A stretch of 64,000 nucleotides of DNA from Zarea fungicola (lineage: Eukaryota; Ascomycota; Sordariomycetes; Hypocreales; Cordycipitaceae): the NCBI GenBank assembly GCA_900169235.1, contig FWCC01000129.1, forward strand, positions 1 through 64,000, read 5' to 3'. Position 1 is the stretch's first letter. Every line of letters begins with the position of its first letter. The notes beneath the pieces were generated by a model, which saw nothing but the letters and a program-made list of their open reading frames with translations, was not told the DNA's origin and did no database searches. Position numbers and translations under genes: made by a program. Shown here in pieces: positions 1-11,600 of the stretch.

Positions 1-1012
1 AAAAAAAAAAAAAAAAAAACATTCTCGTCGTAGCACATCCAAGCGTTTTGAATCATGCCCTGCCGCAGCTTCCAATTAGATCGTTGTAAAACGGAGCTCA
101 AATGAAACCTTTCGTTCCCTCGCACCCCAAACGTAGCCTCTACCGTCTTACATTTCTCTCTGATGTGCGTCTCTCGTGTAGTCTGGAGCCGGGTTTTATG
201 GAGGGGTACAGTCTTTACTGTGAAGAAATGAGCGTCACAGGATAGTTCTTATCGGCAGGCAAGTGAAACGGCCGACAGGGACCAGGCATTTCTTGGTTAT
301 CTGATCTCCACGACGAAATGGTAGCATCTAACATAACTAAACACATTGCTGCCAAGAACCTGCTGCAGAAGAACTTGAATGCACCAAAAGAAATGACACA
401 TCCAACTACAGTGCCGTATTTTATCTTTACCTTGATTAACATGCTCCTACTCTACATGCTACAGTGGCCATGAAGCCTTTGGCAAGCTCTAAACCCAAAA
501 AGCAGGAAGCTATGAAACGCCTCTTGGCAACACTCCATCGCGATGTCGCGCAACTTCCATGGCCGTCATTTCCAGGGCTGGTTGAATTTGAAATAGATGA
601 GTCTGTCACGTAGACTTCAAGAAATTTAAGAGCTCTCACTGGCCACGAAAGAAAGTTTGGACATTTAATCACCTTTCAGCAAGTTTCAGAGAGCTTCTGG
701 GCGTCAGTTCCAGTTTATAGGAATCGAATTCCGTGCTGTGATTATACGATGCAAAAAATGAGTGGCATGTTGAATCAACTTGGCCCATTAGTTGACGAAA
801 ATACAGTCACCTTTTAAAGTCGCATCAATACGGGCGACTAAATGCGACATCAGCACTTCGCTGAGAAATTTACATTGACGGCCCGTTGTCAACGGTACAT
901 AGTTCTTTTGGCAAAATATGATTCTGCTCAAATCAAGCTTGTATATCTCAGTCTATTTACAGGTATCTTCTATCCAAGTACACACGTGAATCATAATATT
1001 TTCATCAGCCAT
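1..1012. other. Left-edge non-coding stretch
   Basis: The window opens with 19 consecutive A residues, which may mark a contig edge or a poly-A tract. The rest of the stretch is moderately AT-rich. The small reading frames here resemble no family I know and lack convincing splice or start context. The last few hundred bases are probably the 3' flank of the chitinase gene, which ends at 1013 on the minus strand. Confidence 0.5.
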
Positions 1013-2253
1013 CTACAGACTGCTGACGCCCTGCTGCATGGCCTTGAGGTGGCTCCAGTCATGGCTGTCTTGAGCCAGACTCCAGGCCATGACACCACCC
1101 AGACCCTTGGCTTTGACAATTTCAGTAAACTTGCGGGCAATGAACGCAGGGGTGTCCCAGGTCCAGTAGACCTTGGCGGAGGAGTCCCAGTACCACTGGC
1201 CGCCTTTGTCGTTGTCTGCCTTGCCGTTGTTCATGGCATTGAGGAAGGCACCGCCCCAGTTAGCCGCCTCAAAGGTTACAGCACCAGAGAGCCCGGTGTC
1301 GCCGCCGTTGGCATCCTCAAGCACGGCCGTAGGACAGCCTGTAGGCTGGTCGCAGGTAACGCCGTCCTTGGTGGTGAACCACTTGGCGTAAAAAGCGAAG
1401 CCGAGGTTCATCTTAGCGGCAGACATGCCGCGCGAGAGGTAGATGTTAATGGTGTTAAGAGAGTCCTCGACTGAGGTGTGGTGGTTTGTGACAGTGTCGC
1501 GGCGGTTCATGATGTCGTAGGTCATGACATTGACAAAGTCGACGGCGGCGTTGATCTTGGGGACTTGCTCGGCAGTAAAGGCAATCATGTCGCCTTCTTT
1601 GCCAGGTACGGCAATGGAAAGTTCCTTGGTACCAATTGCAGCCTTGATCTCTTGGAGGAGGAGAGGGTAGGTCTGAATCTCCGAGACCTTGCCCGAGTTG
1701 GGATTTTGCTTGTAGTCCTCACCATTGCCACCAGGGTACTCCCAGTCAATGTCTATATTTTTTATGAGCCGATTGATATCATAGATTGAAGATCATCTAC
1801 TTCTGGTCCAGACTTACCGACACAGTCATAGCCGAGGGCATCGAGAGCAGTAGCAATATTCTGGGCGTAGGTCTTGCGTGAGGCATCGGAAGCAGCAGCA
1901 ACGCCAAAGCCAGTTGTGTCGCCCCAGCCGCCAACGGCTAAGCAGACTTTGGTCCCCTCGTCAAAAAGAGCGCGGACCTGGTCCAATGGCATGAACGGTG
2001 TGTATGAGCTACCCCAGTTAAAAGTGGTGTCGGGAGCAAAGGCAGTAATAACATGGGTGACGCCAGCAGTCACGTCTCTTGGGGGAAGCACGGCTGTGTG
2101 CCATCTGAGATGTGGTTAGTAAAGTGTTTCATGATGAATTGCAGAGGTATCAGTCAGTCTTGGTACTCACTGGTCAAAGTACATGACATGCCGAGCTCCA
2201 GCAGCCACCGTGGAGCTGGCTACTGCTACAATTGCGAGAGATGAAGTCTTCAT
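1013..2253 (-). CDS. Secreted GH18 chitinase
   Basis: Glycoside hydrolase family 18 enzyme, expected to cleave beta-1,4 N-acetylglucosamine bonds of chitin by substrate-assisted catalysis outside the cell or in the wall. The start at 2253 gives a signal peptide (MKTSSLAIVAVASSTVAAGA). Two introns, 2105-2170 and 1753-1817, have GTGAGT and GTAAGT donors; removing them gives 369 residues. The first joins MYFDQ to WHTAV. The second restores DCVDIDWEYPGG, which fits the GH18 catalytic pattern DxxDxDxE with the acid glutamate present; the usual glycine after the first Asp is Cys here. Also visible are a substrate-strand-like VGGWG segment and MTYDIMN late in the barrel. No carbohydrate-binding module is seen. 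The role could be wall remodelling, mycoparasitism or insect-cuticle attack; the sequence does not decide. Confidence 0.9.
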
Positions 2254-3628
2254 TCTGTGATGTGATAGCCAAGAATTGGGTTATTTTTTAAGTGCGAGTT
2301 TGAAGAGAATGGGAAGACAGAATACAGAATCTTTAGGGCGGCTCGTCGGCCTTTTAAATCAAGGACAAGCACTCCAACTTCATTGTGATAGCAGACTTCC
2401 ATTCCTGGAGCCCCTTGTTTCTTTGACCCCAGAATCGTACTTTGCCATCCAAGTATACCCACATATTGCCTCGTCATGTTATCCAAACCAAGCCATTATG
2501 CGGAGTGATCTGCGTCTGTTGTCAGCTTGAAAGAATTGCAACGTCGCAAATAACGCCGAAGCCGTCCCATCACGTTTGCAAGGTTACTTGGCGTATTTAG
2601 GCCTCCGGCCGAAATGGACTTCAGTGGTTTGAGTTAAAATGCGTGGCTGCGTGGGGGAACTGGGCAACTGGGCTAAAAAGGTCGCATTGTTGCCGATCTT
2701 TGGCACTGCCGATCCCGCATGTGCCTCAGTTTTCATCGTCTGATGCAGTGGGAGGATGGTGCGGATGATAAGCACCCAAAGAGGAAGGTTGTCTAAAGCG
2801 ACTAAGACGCAGACAGGATCACAGCAGATGATTCGTCCGTCAGCCGAATCTAGCAGAAACACGATGTCGGAGAGAGGGGAGATGTAACGATTCACGGGCG
2901 GGTAAATAGAATGAGTACAAAGGAGTGAAGCAGCCTTGCCAAGGTTTGTGGTAGGAATTAGTTGAGTGGCTATAGCTAGTACGCATTGATAGAATCACAG
3001 GCTGTAATTAATAAATGAGCTGTGCTTATGCATGTAGTAAGTGGCTTAGACGCAGCACCTGTCCTGTGTCTGTCCTTGGTAACTTAGTACTCGGTGTAGT
3101 TAATTGACCAGGTGATCACGGCCGCAACCAAACTTTCAGGTGGTTCTAAATTCGGTAATGCTTTGAACTACATTATAATTCAAAAAAAAAAAATTCAACT
3201 GGTATTTCTTTTTATGAAAATGGGCAGTAGTTCGTTCGGCCCAGATGGCCATGTATATGTGTGTCTGCAGGAGGGAGACAGACCCAAGACAGCCTAGGCA
3301 CGATCCGCTGGCCGCTGGCCGCTGGTGCAGGTGTGGTTAGGGACCCTCTCGGCGAAACACTTTTTCCCCACGCGAAAAATCTTGGCACGCACAAAATCGA
3401 CTCTGCTCTGAACCATCACGAATAGTGACGAAGGTGACAAGACGGCCATTTGACGCTACCCCTCATCTCTTTGGTACGTTGCGCCACCCCTGACGGCACA
3501 TTTCCTACCGGAATCTCGATATTTTTGCGAGGCTTCTCTGCCGCCGACATTGTAACCCCGAATTTCCCCGCTCACGTCCGATTTTCTAGTTTCCGAAACC
3601 CCCCTCTTCTATACACAACCTTCACAAC
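2254..3628. other. Intergenic region, chitinase / EGD1 divergent promoters
   Basis: About 1.4 kb separate the chitinase start (minus) from the EGD1 start (plus), so both promoters lie here. Near 3306-3326 there are three tandem copies of CCGCTGG. A TTAGGG hexamer sits at 3337-3342, roughly 290 bases before the EGD1 start; a hexamer like this is expected about 30 times by chance in the window, so it is only suggestive. No coding feature is supported. Confidence 0.5.
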
Positions 3629-4362
3629 ATGGCGGATCTCCAGGAGCGTCTCAAGAAGCTCGGTGCCCAGAGCGCCCGCAGCGGTATGTTCAATTCCTGG
3701 CAGAAATGCTGCCAAAATTTGCAATTGTGTAAATGCTGACTTGGAGGCTAGGGTAAGAAAGCAATAACCCCGCCCTCTTCACACCGCGAAACTAGCTGGC
3801 GAACAACCGACGACGAATGCACAGCTTCCCCCGTCTCCTCCGAATCGGTTGCTAACATGATATTTACTACGCAGTGGCAAGGGTACTCCCCGTCGTGCTG
3901 CCAAGAAGGGTCCTGCCCGCTCCGGCGCTGACGACAAGAAGCTCCTCCAGGCCCTGAAGAAGCTCAACACCCAGCCCATCCAGCAGATTGAGGAGGTCAA
4001 CATGTTCAAGGAGGACGGCAACGTCATCCACTTCAACGCCCCCAAGGGTATGTACCAACATGTTGAAAGCTATAGTCTTGACAAGCAGGGCGGTGTGGGG
4101 AAGCTAATATGCGCAAAACACAGTCAACGCCTCGGTCCCCTCCAACACCTTTGCCATCTACGGCAACGGTCAGGACAAGGAGCTCACCGAGCTTGTCCCC
4201 GGTATCCTCAACCAGCTCGGCCCTGACTCCCTTGCCTCCCTGCGCAAGCTTGCCGAGAGCTACCAGGCCATGTCCAAGGGTGAGAAGGGCGAGGACGACG
4301 AGGACGACGATGAGATCCCCGACCTCGTTGAGGGCGAGGACTTCGAGAACAAGGTCGAGTAA
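3629..4362 (+). CDS. EGD1: Nascent polypeptide-associated complex subunit beta
   Basis: Beta subunit of NAC (BTF3 family), which pairs with the alpha subunit at the ribosome exit tunnel and shields nascent chains. The predicted protein is 155 residues: a basic N-terminus, a GGKGTPRR ribosome-contact region, the NAC core ([51 protein letters not shown]) and an acidic tail ([16 protein letters not shown]). Splicing is odd. Introns 3684-3751 (GTATGT...CTAG) and 3753-3874 (GTAAGA...GCAG) leave one exonic base, G3752, between them. Without it the frame is lost; with it Gly-Gly is made exactly as in homologues. A third intron is 4048-4123. Each of the first two introns has its own branch-like motif (CTGAC near 3736, CTAAC near 3852). 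Confidence 0.93.
3752..3752 (+). other. EGD1: One-nucleotide microexon in EGD1
   Basis: G3752 is flanked by an intron acceptor (CTAG ending at 3751) and a strong donor (GTAAGA from 3753). The coding sum of the other exons is 467 nt; adding this base gives 468, a multiple of three, and completes GGT for the second Gly of the family-conserved GGKGTPRR. Reading through the first intron meets a TGA stop within 19 codons, so it must be removed. The two introns could be spliced one after the other, as in the twin introns (stwintrons) described in ascomycetes. Confidence 0.75.
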
Positions 4363-4763
4363 ATATGTTGATATCGCATCGCATATATAATGGGCGAAAG
4401 GAAAGGGTCTTTGTGTTTCCATTCCTGCTTGCAGCGAAACTTCGGCGTATCCGGGTCTTGAGAAAGAGACCTGGTAATTTTCCACATTGAAACTCCAAGC
4501 AGGCGGGTAGGGACCAGAGGAAGCAAAAAAAGCAGCTTATACTTTCTTTCTTTTCATACATGGGACTCCTGGGTTTTCAAAAAAGTAAAAAAAATCACAC
4601 GAAATCACCTTTTTCCAATGCACAGGTCACGGTTGATGAGATTGACGTGGGACTGCGCTTGGAAAGGGAAAAACACAATATTAGCGGTTTGGGCTCGATT
4701 TTTTCGTTTGTTTTTGTACAGGACGCGAGCTACATTCTGACAATATACCAATCTCTATTGACG
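4363..4763. other. Convergent 3' flanks of EGD1 and TAD1
   Basis: Four hundred bases between two converging genes, AT-rich with short A and T runs suited to 3' untranslated regions and polyadenylation. I see nothing else here. Confidence 0.5.
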
Positions 4764-6118
4764 TCATGCACTATTGTGCTGTTTCCCTTGCTTGTCTTGA
4801 TCAATCCCAAAGGTGTCATCGCCAGTATTCTGTATCCATCCTGGGAGTGCAACCTCTCTGACGCGCGACTTGACATTATTCCTCATATCAAGTAGAGGGC
4901 CATGCTTGACTTTACCATATGCGTCTGCTGTTAGCTGCTCCGAAATAGCCGGCCGCCCCTCGAGCTTCCCAGCAAGTAAACAACAATATTGCCACATTCT
5001 GCGGCGCGACATACGGCTGGCGCCTTTGGGAAGAAACGGCTTATACCCTTGGATTACACCACCGAGAATAGATTCCTCAATCCCGGAGAGAGACCACGCC
5101 GCAGCGAGATTACTCGCGGCTATTTTATCTGAACATGACAGCGCAGTTCTTCTTGAATATTTGAACTGTACCGTTGTCGTTGCAATAGAAAACGGGCGGA
5201 ACTCGTACCCTCCCTCCATGGTTTGGCTTGCTACAGCACTCATGCGTCCAGTCGCCGAGAATGCTCGCTGGCACGCAACATCAGAATACTGATCCTTTGG
5301 AAGAACGAGCGTGTCTATATAGGCAGTAGTTGGGTCGACGAATAGCGAAGTGACGGAAGCAAGCAGCGAAGTGCATTGCTTCAGGGCTAGCTTGTCTGAG
5401 CATGACTTGGATAGAGTAGGCGGCGCATCGCTGCGCGCTGGCTTGCGTCTCACGACACCCAACTGCGAAAAGTATGCCCGTCCAGGCAGCTGTGGGCATA
5501 CTCCGTCAAGGTCAGTTTCTGCGCGTGTGGGGATATCCCACGGTGAGGCATCATCTTGAGCTGCCATTAAATTCTCCATGCTGGCATCTCCGCCTATATG
5601 ATTGTTAAAAAAACGTATTTGTGGAGGCTTATCATAGCACTTGGACGTACATGGCGCTTCTGAAGCATACATATGGAGCTTAATACCAGGTTGGACGCAG
5701 AACGGTTGAGGGCCAGCCAAGCCATCAGAAGCGAAAGCTTTCTCAAGGAGATCAGAAGAACCAGTATCAATCATCCTTAGACACTCGTCCAGAATATAGC
5801 TGTTGAAGGTACGTATGGCAAGAACTTCGGCATGCCAGTCATGCAGGCCGACTCCATTTGCTTCGGGTATCTTGCTTGCTGGGAGACATTTCATGCCAGT
5901 ACTACGAAATACTTGAGCTTTTATTTTCATAATCAATAGTTGAGGCCTTACGCTAGAGAAATGCATGTAAATATCCCATCCTTTTCAGCGACGATGCCGC
6001 TTATCGGTACCCATTCGTGTAAGCCGTTGTCGCGAACTTTGGGTTTGCGCTTGGCCGGTAGCCGGTTGAATTGGGCAAGAACAGCTTCTGCAATGCTGTC
6101 GGCGGTATCTGCCTCCAT
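4764..6118 (-). CDS. TAD1: tRNA-specific adenosine deaminase (ADAT1/Tad1 type)
   Basis: Deaminates adenosine 37 of tRNA-Ala to inosine; ADAT1 is the family from which animal ADAR editing enzymes are thought to derive. The start at 6118 gives MEADTADSIAEAV. Introns 5902-5951 and 5594-5650 are inferred; the mature protein is 415 residues. The first splice gives LATGMKCLPASKI. The second joins SEAPC to GDASMENL and rebuilds the PCGDAS zinc-ligand motif. The other zinc/proton-shuttle motif, WHAEV, and the C-terminal SCSDKIA are present, as is the KP-R-DAPPTLSKSCSDK segment. Intron 2 is 57 nt long with no stop, so a retained form would stay open but would put 19 residues inside the active site. 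The gene shares a 432 bp divergent promoter with eL24. Confidence 0.92.
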
Positions 6119-6550
6119 AAACTCGACACTCTCTCATATCATGGCTCTTTAAATGTTGTGGTATGAGATGCGCAGGGACCAGCGCATAGCCTTTTGGAAC
6201 AACCGAGTTGAAAACTGAAGCGGCATGCCCATATTGAAATTTGTCCCAAAAGGGACAGCTGGCTCCACTGCACCGGCCAGCAAGTCTGGCAGCTTTCTAA
6301 TTGGTCACGCCAAGCTAGGGTCCCAATCGCAAAGCGAGCAGTCATCACGTGATGCCATGGATAATAAGCCCCATCGAGGCAAACACTTAGCGTTCTCGCC
6401 TGCCCTAGGCCTGCTTAGTAATTTTGGCCACACACGCTCCCCAATTTTGAGAAATTGACACTGACAGACGGCGCCTCAACTTTTGCCATCGCCAAATCCA
6501 CGGTCCACCACAAAATCACCTTGTCGCCCTAACACGCCAACCGCGACAAG
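6119..6550. promoter_or_regulatory. Shared divergent promoter of TAD1 and RPL24
   Basis: This 432 bp region must serve a minus-strand tRNA-editing gene and a plus-strand ribosomal protein gene. It carries a perfect 10-base palindrome ATCACGTGAT at 6344-6353, containing the CACGTG Cbf1-type E-box, and a CCCTAA core at 6527-6532. Cbf1 and Tbf1-type sites are the reported ancestral ribosomal-protein promoter elements in ascomycetes; use here is inference. Confidence 0.6.
6344..6353. promoter_or_regulatory. CACGTG palindrome (Cbf1-type site)
   Basis: ATCACGTGAT is a perfect 10-base inverted repeat about 200 bases upstream of eL24 and 230 upstream of TAD1. CACGTG is the core bound by Cbf1-type bHLH factors. 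A second CACGTG lies upstream of the other ribosomal protein gene of the window (50601-50606). Confidence 0.5.
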
Positions 6551-7347
6551 ATGCGTACCTACGACGATAGCTTCTCTGGACAGAGAATCTACCCTGGCAA
6601 GGTACGGCTTTATTCCCTGCCTGTCCCGTTCTCAATGCGATTCCAACGGCGCCGAGATGGAGAGGTGCGATGAGGAAATTCAACAGCCGCCGCAGTTATT
6701 CCATCTTCCGAAATGCTTGCATGGCCTTTGGAGACCTCGTCGCTCTCTCTTCTCCTCTGCGAATCGAATACGTACATTGGACGAATATCAGAGAAAATAC
6801 TTTACATTTTTTTTCTCTGAATTATTCGAGTCGGGGCAGATTTACAGCTGATGCTATTTATGACCAAAGTTATGGAATTGATGGCTAACAATGGTTTTCT
6901 CTCCAACAGGGCAAGATCTTTGTCCGCGGTGACAGCAAGGTCTTCCGCTTCCAGAACGGCAAGTCCGAGTCTCTGTTCCTGCAACGAAAGAACCCCCGCC
7001 GCATCTCCTGGACCGTTCTCTTCCGTCGCCAGCACCGCAAGGGTATCTCTGAGGAGGTCGCCAAGAAGCGCACCCGCCGCACCGTCAAGGCCCAGCGTGG
7101 CATCGTCGGTGCCTCGCTCGAGGTCATCAAGGAGCGCCGCGGCATCCGCCCCGAGGCCCGCACTGCCGCCCGCGCCGCTGCCATCAAGGAGTCCAAGGAG
7201 AAGAAGCAGGCCGCCGCTGCCGCCAAGAAGTCCGACAAGGCCAAGGCTGCCGCCTCGTCCGCCAAGGGCCAGGCCGGCCGCCAGGTCAGCAAGATGGGCA
7301 GCAAGGGTGGTGCTGCCAGCAAGCCTACCGTCCGTGGTACCCGATAA
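6551..7347 (+). CDS. RPL24: 60S ribosomal protein eL24
   Basis: Large-subunit ribosomal protein eL24, 162 residues. Exon 1 (6551-6601) encodes MRTYDDSFSGQRIYPGK. A 308 nt intron (6602-6909) follows, then GKIFVRGDSKVFRFQNGKSE, the RKNPRRISWTVLFRRQHRKG core and a long Lys/Ala-rich tail (KESKEKKQAAAAAKKSDKAK), ending in VRGTR and TAA. As in other fungal copies, the zinc-binding cysteines of the animal protein are absent. An unusually long first intron after a short first exon is typical of fungal ribosomal protein genes. The gene diverges from TAD1 across a promoter with CACGTG and CCCTAA motifs. Confidence 0.96.
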
Positions 7348-7975
7348 ATTACTTTAACACACCAAAAAAATGTCATGAAATTTTTTAAAAACTTTGGGAA
7401 CCTGCAATTTTAAAAACCAAAAATCGGACGTGTTTGTTGCTTGCTGGATGAAAGGGAGGGGGGATGACGGAGTCTCATTTGTGGTTCTTGTGTCTTTCCG
7501 GCCGGTTCTTAACTCTCAGGTGCATGGAATGCCACAGGGTGCATTAGTAGTTTTCTTTGAGCAAATGACGAACCAATGCAAATTTCAGCATAGTGGTGTT
7601 ATGATAACAGTGTCGTGAAGTCGGTGGGTATCTACTGTGCATTGATATGAGGCGTCACAAAGTCGTCAAATGATGGGTATTGTTCATGGGCCAAACTAGG
7701 ATTGTGTCGCATGATCAGGATGGATTTGCGCCTAGCGAGTCTTAATGATGCCAGACCTGTTACAACCTTATAGTTCAGAGCCTCTCATTGAATGTAATAG
7801 ACGGTGGGGCGCTCCTTCGTGCGATTGTTCGGCGCAGCTACTCAAAGCACCAGTCACTTGTCCCTCTACGTATTAGTGTATCGGGTTACAGCTATTTTCT
7901 TTCTTGGAAAAAAAATTGTCATCAATATATATTTTTGGTTGTCTATCATTCTACATTTCCTTTTTGAGTATGAAT
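7348..7975. other. Convergent intergenic region RPL24 / peroxiredoxin
   Basis: About 630 bases between two gene ends. It starts with A/T-rich sequence consistent with 3' ends. No coding signal or RNA gene was recognised. Confidence 0.5.
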
Positions 7976-8663
7976 CTACAGCTTGGGGAGAATCTCGTCG
8001 GCTCCAGAGACGGTAACACCGCCAGCGGGCTCAAGCTCGGCGTAGGTGACCTTGCCATGGTCAATGACAATGGCATAACGGCCAGTGCGGGTAGGAGAGG
8101 CCAACCAGCCAATGCTCTTGCTGAACTTGCACTCATCATCAGAGGCGAAGATCTAGCAGGTATGTGTTAGTTTCTCTTCGCTTTATTTTTGTTTTCTTTA
8201 CGGTCTTCTTTTCTAAACAGAGTGGTTTGTGGGGCGTTGCGCTTACGATGAACTCGTCGTTGATCTTGTTGGCTTTGCCCCAGGCGGACATGACCCAAGC
8301 GTCGTTGGAGGCAATGACGACAACCTGGTCGACACCCTTGCTCTTGAGCTCAGAGATCTTGTTGATGAAGCTGGGGATGTGGTTGACCTGGCAGGTGGGG
8401 GTGAAGGCACCAGGGACGGAGACAAGGATGACCTTCTTGCTCTTGAACTCTGTATTGACAACAGCGGTTAGCGATTAAACACGGATGTTGTTATAGGCTG
8501 GCTGTTATGCATGCGCGGGGTATATTCTTCAAGTCTTACGGGAGCTGGCGGGGAACTTGGTAGGAACACCGCAGGCAGTAATGTCGGAGTTTTCGGGCGA
8601 GGGACGGACCCAGGTGAAGATGACGTCCTCGGGGAAGCTGTCACCGGCCTTGAGAGCAGACAT
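7976..8663 (-). CDS. Peroxiredoxin, PRX5/PMP20 (Asp f 3-like) family
   Basis: Thiol peroxidase that reduces hydrogen peroxide and alkyl peroxides, likely cytosolic or peroxisomal. The start at 8663 gives MSALKAGDSFPEDVIFTW. Introns 8450-8539 and 8153-8246 leave 167 residues, the usual family length. The peroxidatic cysteine lies in PGAFTPTCQ. Other family landmarks are VIASNDAWVMSAWGKAN and a Gly-Trp-Leu segment before the C-terminal RYAIVIDHGKVTY. The C-terminus ends in PKL rather than a clear SKL-type signal, so peroxisomal import is uncertain. The conserved Arg expected near the active site may be the Arg of PTRTGRYA. Confidence 0.93.
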
Positions 8664-11600
8664 TTTGGGGGTTGTTTTGGGGGTTGGTTACTTTGGAAGC
8701 TGTGCGGTGTGTGAATGAATTAGTACGGAAGAGGAGAAAGGATGGTAGTAGAGAAGCTTGGCTGGGGAATCGATGGTATTTCAATCAATTGAGTACGTAC
8801 AAGAAATCAACGGAATGACGTCGTGTGCTTTTTCCCTTTTTTTAATTTGGAAGTTATTCTCGTATCTTCGAACCGGATGTGAATAGGGAAAGATGTGTAT
8901 TGAGAATTTGGAATTTGGAATTTGGAATTTGTCAAGGGAGGGGCAGCTGTACGTGGGCAGGATTACACCATTGGGCGGGGTCTTGAAGAGCAACACGCCG
9001 GTTCACGGCGGGGTTCAGTGAGCTTGCTCGGCCCAGCCCGGATTTTGCCTGATCGGCATCAGTTGCGCTGGGCGTGGAAGATGCCGTTTGATAGCAGAGT
9101 ACCTCGGGATTTGCGGGGCTATCTATGAGACTGCAAGTAGACTACTAGCGCACCAAATTATACCAGAGCAGCGCACACCGTACGTAGCTTGATGGCAATC
9201 CGTTCTCAATGGTTGAATAGTTGACAGTTCAGACAATGAATCTGCCGTGACAGATTCCAAACTCGTTTAAACATGAGACCGTTTTGGTGGAAGTAATCGC
9301 GTGTATGTGGCTGTGGAGTTGCCGGAACTGTATCGGAAATACTTCCATCATCAAAATTCTAGTATAGGGTAGGCATTATATATTTGAACTGAACAGGAAG
9401 GCGGGCGATGCAAAGTCCCATTATTGCATTTCTGGTGATGAATGTCTCTGGTAATGAAACACGGGATTTTTATATCGTATAAAAGCCACTTTATCTTCAC
9501 GAAATAGCCAATGTGATGATGTTGAATGGATTATGCCCTGGAATCACCACTCCTGATTGGTACATCAAAGTGGGTTGAGTAAGTTCTGTTGTAACCACTT
9601 TGTCAACAACGGTACGCATGTTGCAAAATACGCCGTTAATACTAAAGTCAATGCAGCAATAAGACACGGTATTTGTCAAAAGTACGGGATGTTGACTTCC
9701 ATGCTCAAAGTGCCTTACACTGAAGTACATATGACAGATGGTGCCGACGCGTCTCTAGTTTAAAGCTAGAGCGGAAAGGCACAAGATTAACTAAAAACGG
9801 TTACGTACAACTCCACCACAGCAATCGACACTAGGTGAAAGAAAAAAAGCCAATGACTGAAAAAAGGGTCGTTTTGCTTGTGAAAGTCTTGCTTAACGAC
9901 GCAAGTACTCCTCCTGTATCATACTTGACATATGACATGCCAATGCCAAATCGTTGTAAGGGTGGGCCCCGTGAGCAAGAGCGGCGACGCGCGCCATGGA
10001 GAGGAGAGACAACATAGCCGTTGCTTCCCCGTGGCGGGGAAAAGGCCTGGCAAAGGCAAAAGAGTGCAAGTTGAACAGGTCACAAGATCGAGATGGGAGA
10101 TGATCAGCGTGAACAACGAAAAAAAAAAAAAACCCTAGAAGATACGTTCCCATACGAGCAATGGGCATAGGCGTGGGTGTGGCAATTAATTACAGTATTG
10201 GTGTTTAAACAGCCGGGCTGGAAAGCCACCTGCAAGCGAAGCAAGGCTAGTGAAGGAGAGGGGGGAGGGATTGGCTTGCATGCCGGCTCGCCTAAAGGGT
10301 GCGGCGGAGCGACAAGGGAATATGCAATGCGACGGTTAACCAGAGAATGAAACTAAACCGTCCGCAACAGAGGAGAGGTTGTTGTGGTCTGGAGGAACTG
10401 AGTGAACTGCCCACAGCGTGGTTCGGCGTAGAGCCGTGTCATGGGTCAATAAGAGTCGAGACGCACTAGAAATAGGGCAAGACATGTCATCGGAGAAAAG
10501 AGATGCAAAGCTGGAAAATTGACTCAGATGTCGGGGGGGACTAGAATACCAGTAGAATTTGGCCAAGTTCTTGCAAGGACAAGGACAAGGATAAGGGGTG
10601 GTGAAGAGGACGGTTATAATTGTTTTTTTCCACCTCTTGTTTGCTAGCCCTTGTTTTGCGACAACTCACTCTCCTGCAGGCCGTTGGATACAAAAAAGCA
10701 AAAAAAGTTATGGGCAAACGGGGAGCAAAAAAAGAAATGGTAGTCTTCTAGGCGCCGCTTCGACCAACCATGGAGAATAGTAACTGTAGCTACTGGTAGA
10801 AGGAAGGAAAAAGACACTGACTACAATAAAAAATGGGGCAAACGCCCAGACAGGAAAGTCAAACGCCATATTATTGATGGGAATTGCAACTTAGTCATGA
10901 AATGGGTAACAAACTGTGCCAGAAAGTAGCTCTAATAAGTTAATCAACTTAATCTAGCGGCGGTATTATGCAGGTTTTCAGCACTGACATTACCTTGGTA
11001 CAGCTGCCAATGCCAAAGTAACTTACTAGAGCAGCGACCCAGCTCTTCATCCCTGTCCCCGGGACTTCTCCTGGTAACTACCTTAAACGGACCACCGCGG
11101 GCATTATTCAACACCGTACAGCACCGCACCGGCCCGGATTATATGCATTTTAATTACTTTGGTCTGTTATACATATATTAGCTGACACTGATGTGCTTTG
11201 ACAGCGCGCTAAACGAAAAAGAATCCAGTACTCCGTACTCCGTAGTCTGTCTGGACTTACTCAGTTGCTTGGGAACTGGTGGTAGAAGCGGCGTGGATTT
11301 GGGCAAGTTGCAACTAATTACAGGGCGGCTTATTACTGGGTATTGCTGAACCAGGGCTTCCGCCACTTTGATGAGCCACTGATGGTAATGGTAATGGATG
11401 ATGCGGCCCCTGCTCTACTGGGTCCCCCGCCAAACTTCGGTTCACGCACCAAACATCAACCGAAATGGTGGGAATTAGCATGACTGATCGGCAGCGTTCC
11501 CTGTAATTTGAGCAGCCATCTGAAGAGGTTTTGCTGAAGATTTTTACATCATTGCTACCCTCCAACAGCATTACTGTACTACGGTACGGAGAGCACGGTA

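Noticed and set aside
3337..3342. TTAGGG before EGD1 as a Tbf1 site
   Set aside because: About 30 such hexamers are expected by chance on both strands of the window, so it is not counted as a feature by itself.
3684..3874. A single 191-nt intron in EGD1
   Set aside because: Joining 3683 to 3875 gives the wrong frame and loses the conserved GKGTPRR sequence.
6602..6909. Box C/D snoRNA inside the RPL24 intron
   Set aside because: A GCGATGA near 6667 and a CTGA near 6817 are present, but the C box is imperfect, they are 150 nt apart, and no closing stem forms.
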